This document shows, piece after piece, positions 1 to 4,977 of a DNA stretch of 5,814 nucleotides (positions within the stretch are counted from its first letter, which is position 1; every line of letters begins with the position of its first letter). Both the position numbers and the translations under genes were made by a program. The notes under the pieces were generated by a model that worked only from the letters and a program-made list of their open reading frames with translations, was not told where the DNA came from and ran no database searches. This DNA comes from Phascolarctobacterium sp. (GTDB taxonomy: Bacteria > Bacillota > Negativicutes > Acidaminococcales > Acidaminococcaceae), in NCBI GenBank assembly GCA_024405645.1, contig JAKSOJ010000087.1:1-5814 (forward strand). Direction: 5' to 3'.

Positions 1-782
1 CAAGAGAATACCATCTCGATAACTGCTACACCACCCAGCAAGGAGCCCAAGGACAAGCCTAACAGGGTAATCAAAGGTAGTAAAGCGTTAGGAAGAACTT
101 CACGCCATAAAATATGGGTTTCGCTCATACCACGTGCACGCGCACCTACTACATAATCTTGGTGTAACTCTTCTAAAACTGCAGTACGAACTTGACGGGT
201 ATATTTTGAAGCCATAGGAATGATTAACGTTAATGCAGGACCAATAACGTTTTCAAAATCAGCTTCGCCGCCAACGATAGGAATCAGATCCAAGTGCAAG
301 CCTAAAATCCACAGCAGCATCAAGCCAACCCAGAAACCAGGCAGGGATACACCGATAAATGTAAAGCTACGAACAATATAATCGATAGCACCACCACGGT
401 TTACCGCAGAGTAGATACCTGCAGGAACAGCAATAATCATCATACCTATCAGGGATACAATGGACAGCATCAGTGTACCAGGCAAACGTTCCATGAGGGC
501 TTCCCATACAGGCTTTTTCGCCATGAAGGAGGTTCCCAAGTCACCAGTAACTGCACGTCCCAGCCAATCTAAATATTGGAAGAAGAAAGGCTTATCCAGA
601 CCTAATTGTTTACGTACTGCATCAATTTCAGCCTGGGTGATTTGCAAGTCCGAACCACCGGCAATCATCTGACGTACAACGTCGCCAGGAGCTAACATTA
701 CCAGAGCGAAGGTGATAAAGCTAATGCCGATAAGTACCAGGACGATTTGGCCCAAACGAGCCGCGATTTGCTTGTTTGACAA
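1..782 (-). CDS. ABC transporter permease, DppB/OppB/NikB family (C-terminus cut by window edge)
   Basis: This is one of the two inner-membrane permease subunits of a peptide/nickel-class ABC importer; 260 residues are visible of the usual 305-340. Residues about 9-31 form a first membrane helix ending in APGDVV, the family's LxPGD-type signature. A periplasmic loop follows, containing ITQAEIDAVRKQLGLDKP and GDLGTSF. Helices lie at about 102-125, 134-160 and 183-195. The EAA loop that contacts the ATPase is at about 212-235 (GARARGMSETHILWREVLPN), and the visible end, EMVFS, matches the family's EMVFSWPG stretch. The start chosen is TTG at 782: the frame has a TGA two codons further upstream, and starting at an internal ATG would delete the first helix. 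GGAG at 793-796 is the ribosome binding site, with a 10-nt gap. Partner permease, ATPase and binding-protein genes would be expected beyond the left edge. Substrate (di/oligopeptide, nickel or other) cannot be decided from this subunit. Confidence 0.93.
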   Translation of the reverse strand, partial: MSNKQIAARLGQIVLVLIGISFITFALVMLAPGDVVRQMIAGGSDLQITQAEIDAVRKQLGLDKPFFFQYLDWLGRAVTGDLGTSFMAKKPVWEALMERLPGTLMLSIVSLIGMMIIAVPAGIYSAVNRGGAIDYIVRSFTFIGVSLPGFWVGLMLLWILGLHLDLIPIVGGEADFENVIGPALTLIIPMASKYTRQVRTAVLEELHQDYVVGARARGMSETHILWREVLPNALLPLITLLGLSLGSLLGGVAVIEMVFS

Positions 783-792
783 AGCACATCAT

Positions 793-796
793 CTCC
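793..796 (-). promoter_or_regulatory. Ribosome binding site deciding the TTG start of the permease
   Basis: On the minus strand, GGAG lies 10 nt upstream of TTG 782. Two overlapping ATGs between them (in GATGATGTGC) are in another frame that soon hits a stop, so they cannot start the permease. The site follows directly on the U-tract of the leader terminator, so terminator folding and ribosome access are physically close. Confidence 0.6.
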
Positions 797-799
797 ATT

Positions 800-837
800 A
801 AAAAAAATAAAACCTTTCTCTAATATGAGAAAGGTTT
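800..837 (-). terminator. Intrinsic terminator in the permease leader (attenuator candidate)
   Basis: Read on the minus strand, AAACCTTTCTC (837-827) pairs perfectly over 11 bp with GAGAAAGGTTT (820-810) around the 6-nt loop ATATTA. It is followed by TATTTTTTTT (809-800). This is a textbook rho-independent terminator, yet there is no minus-strand gene upstream of it within the divergent gap. The ribosome binding site of the permease begins four bases after it. It therefore most likely acts on the permease's own leader transcript. Confidence 0.85.
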
Positions 838-863
838 GGAAGATATGTGCACTATTATCTTCC
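838..863 (-). repeat. 8-bp hairpin in the permease leader
   Basis: GGAAGATA (863-856 on the minus strand) pairs with TATCTTCC (845-838) around a 10-nt loop that contains the palindrome GTGCAC. It abuts the terminator stem without any gap, which would allow coaxial stacking. Confidence 0.6.
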
Positions 864-890
864 AGATTTCACACATCAGAGAAACATCTC

Positions 891-913
891 GAGAGTTTAC
901 TGCTTAAACTCTC
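891..913 (-). repeat. 9-bp hairpin in the permease leader
   Basis: GAGAGTTTA and TAAACTCTC are perfectly complementary around the loop AGCAG. No U-tract follows on either strand, so it is not a terminator. It fits a structural stem of the leader RNA. Confidence 0.65.
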
Positions 914-931
914 AAAAACTGATTGCTATAG

Positions 932-974
932 TTTATAGTATTCTTTTAGTACAAAAGATACTATGTACTATAAA
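932..974 (-). repeat. AT-rich overlapping inverted repeats at the leader's 5' end
   Basis: Two overlapping pairings exist. The inner one (964-953 with 947-935) has 12 pairs and one bulged base around AGTAC. The outer one pairs TTTATAGTA (974-966) with TACTATAAA (940-932). As RNA they form a long AU stem with alternative registers. As DNA, just downstream of the promoter, they could instead be an operator. Confidence 0.5.
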
Positions 975-994
975 ACAACCACATTTTCTGCTTA

Positions 995-1023
995 ATAATA
1001 GCACACATTCCTAATAAGGTCAA
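995..1023 (-). promoter_or_regulatory. Probable promoter of the permease transcript
   Basis: On the minus strand the -35 box TTGACC (1023-1018, five of six consensus bases) and the -10 box TATTAT (1000-995, five of six) are 17 nt apart. The trinucleotide TGC directly before the -10 box gives an extended -10 (TGn). The predicted start is near 988. This is the best minus-strand promoter in the gap. Confidence 0.7.
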
Positions 1024-1283
1024 TAGCATATTAGTTTTTTATCATATTTTCGATTATTATCCTAATTAATTTTGATAACAACCAAGTAGCATTGTGGAAT
1101 AAAAAGACTTTTTTAAGAATAGCATGTATAGTCGCTCATTTTTATGACATGGATAGCTTAAATTTCCTCATTTCATAAATACTTATAAACCTACAAACAT
1201 TATATTTCAACTTTTGGCTAAACGATTAACTCTACCCAAATTACTCTATATAGGTAAATGTTAAACAAATAAATATAGATTTA

Positions 1284-1312
1284 TTGTCAGGGATGAAAAG
1301 TCAATTTATATC
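1284..1312 (+). promoter_or_regulatory. Possible second, upstream promoter for the desuccinylase-family gene
   Basis: TTGTCA (1284-1289, five of six consensus bases) is followed after 17 nt by TATATC (1307-1312, four of six). In AT-rich DNA such matches arise by chance, and the promoter at 1355-1384 is better. An imperfect inverted repeat (AGGGAT 1289-1294, ATCCCT 1310-1315) overlaps it and could be an operator, but the arms are only 6 bp. Confidence 0.3.
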
Positions 1313-1354
1313 CCTCTCTTTTATCAGTATTTGTTTTCATTTAAATATTTTTTC

Positions 1355-1384
1355 TTGTTTACGCAGACTTACATATGTTATAAT
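1355..1384 (+). promoter_or_regulatory. Promoter of the desuccinylase-family gene
   Basis: TTGTTT (1355-1360) and a perfect TATAAT (1379-1384) are 18 nt apart. TGT just before the -10 makes an extended -10 element. The start would fall near 1391, giving a leader of about 48 nt before the ATG at 1439. Confidence 0.75.
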
Positions 1385-1422
1385 ATATTGCAATAAGTTT
1401 ATTTTTTAAAAAATATGTTTTT

Positions 1423-1429
1423 GGAGGAG
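1423..1429 (+). promoter_or_regulatory. Strong ribosome binding site that fixes the start at 1439
   Basis: GGAGGAG lies 9-11 nt before ATG 1439. It sits inside the longer open frame that begins at ATG 1415, which itself has only an A/T-rich stretch upstream and no Shine-Dalgarno sequence. Translation should therefore start at 1439, not 1415. Confidence 0.85.
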
Positions 1430-1438
1430 ACTTTTCAT

Positions 1439-2410
1439 ATGTCTAATACACTTAATGTATGTGGCTTAACCATAGAGAGAGGACAAAAATTACGTACTTA
1501 TTTACCAGTCCCTGATACTAATGTGCAAATTCCTATAACCATCATCAATGGTAATGATGATGGCCCTACCCTATTAATTACCGCAGGTATTCATGGTGGC
1601 GAGTATCCTGGTATTGCAGCAGCAATGGAACTTGGCAGAGACATTGAACCAGAACATGTCCATGGTCTTTTAATAATGATGCATCCTGTTAATATTCAAG
1701 GCTTCTGGGCTCGCCGTGAAATGATCGTTCCAGAAGACGGCAAAAATCTTAACCGTGTGTTCCCGGGTACCCCTATGGGAACTTTAGCAGATAAAACTGC
1801 TTACCTTATTAGTAGCAACTTCTTCCCTATTGCTGATTTCTATGTAGACATGCATAGTGGCGATATTCATGAAAGCTTGCATCCCTATGTATATTATCCA
1901 GGACAACCTACCGAAGAAATCGAAAAGAAATCCAGAGCTGTTGCTAAGGTATTAGATATGGAATACATGGTTCGCTCTATGGCAAAGGGTGGTGCTTACA
2001 ACTATGCTGCAAGCACAGGCCTTCCTTCTATTTTGATTGAACGCGGTGGCGCAGGTTTATGCCTTCATGAAGATATCGAAGCTTATAAGGATGATGTTAG
2101 AAATATCCTGCGCAAGTTAAAAATGTTTGACAGACCTGTTAAACCTCGTCACCACACTCCTCGTGATGTAGAAGATATTATCTACCTTGAAGCTATGGAA
2201 ACTGGTTGCTGGTTCCACCATATTCATAGTGGAGATTTTATCGAAGAAGGACAAGAGCTTGGTCGTATTACTGATGTGTTCGGTAAGACAATTACAACCT
2301 ACTATGCAGAACTTACTGGTGTTGTTTTGTATGTTTGTCCTGCCCTCTCTTCTCCTAAAGGAACTGTGCTCGTTGCCTATGGTCGTTTAAAGGAAGACGA
2401 AGACGAATAA
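1439..2410 (+). CDS. Succinylglutamate desuccinylase/aspartoacylase family zinc hydrolase (AstE/AspA, M14-like)
   Basis: This is a 323-residue cytoplasmic zinc enzyme predicted to cleave an acyl-amino-acid or peptide-like amide bond. The metal site is readable: HGGE gives His52 and Glu55, and DMHSG gives His139, the usual HxxE...H ligands. NLNR (103-106) supplies the substrate-binding Asn/Arg pair, and IERGG places the likely catalytic Glu at 201. Residues about 245-316 form a C-terminal beta-rich domain (HSGDFIEEGQELGRI, then ELTGVVLYV) seen in this family. No signal peptide or membrane segment is visible. Length is typical. It is transcribed from its own extended -10 promoter, divergently from a peptide-class ABC permease, which suggests that it processes an imported acylated amino acid or peptide. 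The family holds many enzymes of unknown substrate, and no complete ast pathway is visible, so it should not be called AstE proper. Confidence 0.9.
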   Translation: MSNTLNVCGLTIERGQKLRTYLPVPDTNVQIPITIINGNDDGPTLLITAGIHGGEYPGIAAAMELGRDIEPEHVHGLLIMMHPVNIQGFWARREMIVPEDGKNLNRVFPGTPMGTLADKTAYLISSNFFPIADFYVDMHSGDIHESLHPYVYYPGQPTEEIEKKSRAVAKVLDMEYMVRSMAKGGAYNYAASTGLPSILIERGGAGLCLHEDIEAYKDDVRNILRKLKMFDRPVKPRHHTPRDVEDIIYLEAMETGCWFHHIHSGDFIEEGQELGRITDVFGKTITTYYAELTGVVLYVCPALSSPKGTVLVAYGRLKEDEDE

Positions 2411-2417
2411 TAAACTC

Positions 2418-2450
2418 AAATCCTCGACAGAAATGTCGAGGATTTTCTTT
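2418..2450 (+). terminator. Intrinsic terminator of the desuccinylase-family gene
   Basis: AAATCCTCGACA (2418-2429) pairs perfectly over 12 bp with TGTCGAGGATTT (2434-2445) around GAAA, followed by TCTTT. It begins 7 nt after the stop codon. Confidence 0.92.
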
Positions 2451-2454
2451 GCAC

Positions 2455-2484
2455 TAAAAAAGGCTATCGCAAACGCGATAGCCT
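2455..2484 (-). terminator. Intrinsic terminator of the YbjN-like gene (possibly bidirectional)
   Basis: On the minus strand AGGCTATCGC (2484-2475) pairs perfectly over 10 bp with GCGATAGCCT (2470-2461) around GTTT and runs into TTTTTTA. On the plus strand the same stem is followed by AAAGTTTTTTG, a weaker but possible tail, so it may also back up the plus-strand terminator. Confidence 0.9.
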
Positions 2485-2505
2485 AAAGTTTTTTGTAAAA
2501 TGAAA

Positions 2506-2934
2506 TTATGCCCAAACAGTTTTCATGATTTCAGCATTGCATTCGTTCAGATGTCTAACTACAACATCCATTACAGCATGAACCAAACCAGGAACAAATT
2601 CATTGTCAGTGGTAGGCATGCAGCTTTCAAGGATAATGCTACCTTCTTCATCTACATAATATTTGAAAACTTTGTATTGACCATTCATTTTGTTCAAGAG
2701 TGCCATTACAGCTTCTTTATTGCTTTCTTTAACAACGCCTGCAGCAACACGAACTTGAAGCATTACATAAATGCTATCATCAATAACGAGCATGGAAGGA
2801 AGGTTTTGGCCACCAACTTCCATAAAAGCACGATATACTACAGGATTCATTTCACCTTGTACTTCTTGTTCGGTGAACATTTGGAGATTGTTTTCTTTTA
2901 AGAAATCGGAGAATTTTTGAGCTTTAACGTTCAT
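2506..2934 (-). CDS. YbjN domain-containing protein (putative)
   Basis: This is a 142-residue soluble protein without signal peptide or membrane segment. Its pattern fits the YbjN family, which has a type III secretion chaperone-like fold. An N-terminal helix (about 3-15, KAQKFSDFLKENN) is followed by alternating strands (about 32-61). A helix ending LLNKMNG (79-85) comes next, then a strand pair KVFKYYVDEEGSIILES (88-104) and a C-terminal helix (115-138, HAVMDVVVRHLNEC). The placement of LN-x-N before a K-F/Y strand and an acidic turn is characteristic. Molecular function is unknown; E. coli YbjN is linked to stress and motility regulation, which should not be transferred here. The start at 2934 has GAGGAA at 2941-2946, 6 nt upstream. 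The gene has its own promoter (3012-3040) and terminator, so it looks monocistronic. Confidence 0.75.
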   Translation of the reverse strand: MNVKAQKFSDFLKENNLQMFTEQEVQGEMNPVVYRAFMEVGGQNLPSMLVIDDSIYVMLQVRVAAGVVKESNKEAVMALLNKMNGQYKVFKYYVDEEGSIILESCMPTTDNEFVPGLVHAVMDVVVRHLNECNAEIMKTVWA

Positions 2935-2959
2935 GGGATATTCCTCACTTTCAATTTAT

Positions 2960-2999
2960 ATAAGAATTAATATTCTTATTTATAAGGATTTTTCCTTAT
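2960..2999 (-). repeat. Two adjacent hairpins in the 5' UTR of the YbjN-like gene
   Basis: ATAAGAAT (2960-2967) pairs with ATTCTTAT (2972-2979) around four bases. ATAAGGA (2982-2988) pairs with TCCTTAT (2993-2999) around TTTT. Both lie between the predicted transcription start near 3005 and the ribosome binding site at 2941-2946. They are AU-rich and weak; a role in mRNA stability or regulation is possible but not shown. Confidence 0.4.
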
Positions 3000-3011
3000 T
3001 AGTACACCTTC

Positions 3012-3040
3012 ATTATACAATATATACTAAGTTTTGTAAA
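3012..3040 (-). promoter_or_regulatory. Promoter of the YbjN-like gene
   Basis: On the minus strand TTTACA (3040-3035, five of six consensus bases) and a perfect TATAAT (3017-3012) are exactly 17 nt apart. A short inverted repeat (GTTTT 3031-3035, AAAAC 3038-3042) overlaps the -35 box. The predicted start is near 3005, leaving a 5' UTR of about 70 nt. Confidence 0.8.
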
Positions 3041-3087
3041 ACACGAAGTCTAAAAAAACGAATTTTTCTTATATTTCCTTCCTATAT

Positions 3088-3099
3088 AATATGCATATT
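3088..3099. repeat. Perfect 12-bp palindrome AATATGCATATT
   Basis: It lies between the end of the ABC transporter gene and the YbjN promoter, about 50 bp upstream of the -35 box. Such a palindrome could be a binding site for a dimeric regulator, but AT-rich DNA produces these by chance and I see no second copy in the window. Confidence 0.25.
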
Positions 3100-3124
3100 G
3101 ACAGTTTTAAAGCAACAAATCCAG

Positions 3125-4849
3125 TTATATTTGCTCAGTAGTTACTGATTTGTCTTCTTTATTTATTCTTAATACACAGTTATGATATGCATTCAAGGTA
3201 CTACGATGTCCTACACTAACTAGTGTTGTATTGGTAAGTCTTGACTGCAATAGTTCATACATTGCTCTTTCTGTTTCCTCATCAAGAGCGCTGGTAGCTT
3301 CATCTAAAAAGAGCCATTGAGGCTTTTGAATATGCGCTCTACAGAAAGCTAATCTTTGCTGCTCACCAATACTTAGCACATGGGTCCAATCTGCAACAGT
3401 ATCTAGCTTATCCTTAAGATAACCAATATGACAGAGTTCAAGATAGTTAATTGTTTCCTCGTCAGTCATATTAATATTTCCCGGGTAATGCAATGCTTCT
3501 CGTAAAGATCCTAAAGGAATATAAGGTCTTTGAGGAATAAACATCAGGTTCTTTGCATCTGGCAAGTTGATTTTTCCTTCAACGTACGGCCAAATTCCAG
3601 CAATAGCTCTTAAAAGGGTACTTTTACCAGAACCTGATACGCCTTTTACTAATACATTGCTGCCAGGTTGCAGCTCAAAAGAAACATTGGTAAGCAAAGT
3701 TGTGCCATCTGGCAGGCTTACAGTCATACCTTCTGTGCTAACCTTCTCTGCTGTAGCAAAACGATCTAGATGGAAATTTTCCGTAGCATCATTTACCTCT
3801 TGCATATGATGTCCAAAGAGAGTTAAACGCATAACAACTGCTTGCCACTGTGCTAAACTAGAATAAGTATCTGCAAAGTAGGATAAAGAATCTTGCACCC
3901 TACCAAATGCAGAAGTAACCTGCATTAATCCACCTAAAGTAATTTCTTTCGCTAAATATCTGCTCATTGCAGCAACAAATGGGAAGATTATTGCGATTTG
4001 GCCATAAAAGTTGTTTAACCAAATCATTTGCTTTTGCTTATTAACTAATCGCCAAAAGTTTTCTAGTAAATCGGTAAAACGATTTTTTAGTACTTTTTCC
4101 TCCTGAGCTTCGCCACGATAGAAAGCTACACTCTCGCTGCTTTCACGGAGACGAATCATGCTAAAACGAAAATCTGCCTCTCGACGTTGTTGAACAAAGT
4201 TTAAATCAACTAATTTTCTACCAACTAAATGAGTAATATATGTGCCAATGATAGAATATATAAAGGAAGCCCAGAACAAATATCCTTTGATTACGATATC
4301 ATGCCCCATTACATTCAACTTAATGACACCGGACATATTGTATAGAATAACTACAAATGAGCAAAAAGTGACAAATGATTTTAATAGTCCTATTGATAAA
4401 CTTAACGTCATCTCTACAAACATTCTTACATCTTCGGATATACGTTGGTCAGGGTTATCTGTATCCTTGCCAAACATTTGTAAATTATAATAAGTTTTAT
4501 TTTTGAGCCAAATGCTGATGAATTTTTCTGTAAGCCATCGTCTCCAATTTAAAATTAGTTTTTGTTGGAGATAATATGAATAAACGGCCATGATTATATA
4601 AGCGAATGCCAAATAGGTAAATCTGCCTAATTCACTGTAAATTTTATCTTTTTCATATTGCTGAAGTGCTTCATAAAAAGAGTTGTACCAGTGGTTTAGC
4701 TGTACCAGCATATATACGGTTCCTAAAGTTAACGCAATAATTGAAACCAACAGAATAAAGGCTTTCCCCTTCTCTTCAGATTGCCAATAACTTCTAATTA
4801 GATACCAAACATCCTTAAAAAATTGTTTAGATAAAGAAAATTTTTTCAT
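3125..4849 (-). CDS. Fused permease/ATPase ABC transporter, SbmA/BacA-YddA (ABC_membrane_2, ABCD-like) family
   Basis: This is a 574-residue half-transporter expected to work as a homodimer in the inner membrane. The N-terminal membrane domain has hydrophobic segments at about 29-51, 76-94, 149-171, 187-209 and 282-298. It carries the family motif DNPDQRISEDV (131-141) and the READFRFSMIRLRESSESVAFYRGE region (223-247), the hallmark separating this group from ordinary exporters. The ATPase domain (about 370-574) is complete: Walker A GVSGSGKST (403-411), Q-loop Gln440 in FIPQRPY, signature LSIGEQQR (492-499), Walker B WLFLDEA (512-518) with Glu517, and H-loop His548. All catalytic residues are present. 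Relatives include E. coli YddA, SbmA/BacA (peptides), mycobacterial Rv1819c (cobalamin and other hydrophilic solutes) and human ABCD proteins. Substrate and direction here are unknown. GAGG at 4855-4858, 5 nt before ATG 4849, supports the start. I see no terminator after the stop codon. Confidence 0.92.
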   Translation of the reverse strand: MKKFSLSKQFFKDVWYLIRSYWQSEEKGKAFILLVSIIALTLGTVYMLVQLNHWYNSFYEALQQYEKDKIYSELGRFTYLAFAYIIMAVYSYYLQQKLILNWRRWLTEKFISIWLKNKTYYNLQMFGKDTDNPDQRISEDVRMFVEMTLSLSIGLLKSFVTFCSFVVILYNMSGVIKLNVMGHDIVIKGYLFWASFIYSIIGTYITHLVGRKLVDLNFVQQRREADFRFSMIRLRESSESVAFYRGEAQEEKVLKNRFTDLLENFWRLVNKQKQMIWLNNFYGQIAIIFPFVAAMSRYLAKEITLGGLMQVTSAFGRVQDSLSYFADTYSSLAQWQAVVMRLTLFGHHMQEVNDATENFHLDRFATAEKVSTEGMTVSLPDGTTLLTNVSFELQPGSNVLVKGVSGSGKSTLLRAIAGIWPYVEGKINLPDAKNLMFIPQRPYIPLGSLREALHYPGNINMTDEETINYLELCHIGYLKDKLDTVADWTHVLSIGEQQRLAFCRAHIQKPQWLFLDEATSALDEETERAMYELLQSRLTNTTLVSVGHRSTLNAYHNCVLRINKEDKSVTTEQI

Positions 4850-4877
4850 AATAACCTCACGAATGATTAATATCTAT

Positions 4878-4906
4878 ATTATACACTTTAGGTTCCTATA
4901 TTACAA
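4878..4906 (-). promoter_or_regulatory. Promoter of the ABC transporter gene
   Basis: On the minus strand TTGTAA (4906-4901, four of six consensus bases) and a perfect TATAAT (4883-4878) are 17 nt apart. The start would be near 4871, about 22 nt before the ATG. It lies immediately after the terminator of the upstream decarboxylase gene, so the transporter has its own transcription unit. Confidence 0.75.
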
Positions 4907-4908
4907 AT

Positions 4909-4943
4909 AAAAAAGCCCTACACTATTTCTAGTGTAGGGCTTT
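4909..4943 (-). terminator. Intrinsic terminator of the decarboxylase beta-subunit operon
   Basis: AAAGCCCTACACTA (4943-4930 on the minus strand) pairs perfectly over 14 bp with TAGTGTAGGGCTTT (4925-4912) around GAAA. The run of T from the 3' arm continues to 4909. It starts 34 nt past the stop codon and marks this gene as the last of its operon. Confidence 0.93.
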
Positions 4944-4977
4944 AGTGCTTTTAGCTAAGCCGCGTTGTCAAATAAAA

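Larger units (their letters stand above)
783..988 (-). ncRNA. Structured 5' leader of the permease mRNA, candidate attenuator or riboswitch of unknown class
   Basis: If transcription starts about 7 nt after the -10 box at 995-1000, the permease mRNA has a leader of roughly 205 nt. It holds, in order: an AU-rich hairpin (964-935, ATAGTATCTTTT against AAAAGAATACTAT with one bulge); a perfect 9-bp hairpin (913-891, GAGAGTTTA, loop AGCAG, TAAACTCTC); a perfect 8-bp hairpin (863-838, GGAAGATA, 10-nt loop, TATCTTCC); and the terminator hairpin (837-810). The segment UUUCUCU (884-878) is complementary to AGAGAAA (821-815) in the terminator's 3' half, so it could form a competing antiterminator. I do not recognise the consensus of a known riboswitch, T-box or protein-binding leader. 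The structure is seen in the sequence; the regulatory role is inferred, and the ligand is unknown. Confidence 0.55.
783..1438. other. Divergent control region between permease and desuccinylase-family gene
   Basis: This AT-rich stretch has no convincing protein gene on either strand. Its left part (about 800-1023) is the promoter and structured leader of the minus-strand permease. Its right part (about 1284-1430) holds promoter candidates and the ribosome binding site of the plus-strand enzyme. Between about 1024 and 1283 I see only AT-rich sequence, with no recognisable gene, RNA or strong repeat. Confidence 0.75.

Noticed and set aside
460..672. A 70-codon plus-strand open frame inside the permease
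   Set aside because: It is an antisense shadow of the permease coding frame, with no family resemblance.
820..876. An 18-codon minus-strand reading frame in the permease leader (ATG 876, stop TAG 822-820 in the terminator loop), a possible leader peptide
   Set aside because: It has no ribosome binding site at a usable distance and no run of identical or rare regulatory codons, so it is not supported. Its stop inside the terminator loop is curious but may be chance.
1289..1315. The AGGGAT...ATCCCT inverted repeat as a terminator or leader hairpin
   Set aside because: The arms are only 6 bp around a 15-nt loop, and no clean T-tract follows. At most it could be a weak operator.
2500..2901. A 133-codon plus-strand open frame opposite the YbjN-like gene
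   Set aside because: It is the antisense shadow of a well-supported gene with its own promoter, ribosome binding site and terminator. It overlaps the terminator region and has no recognisable domain.
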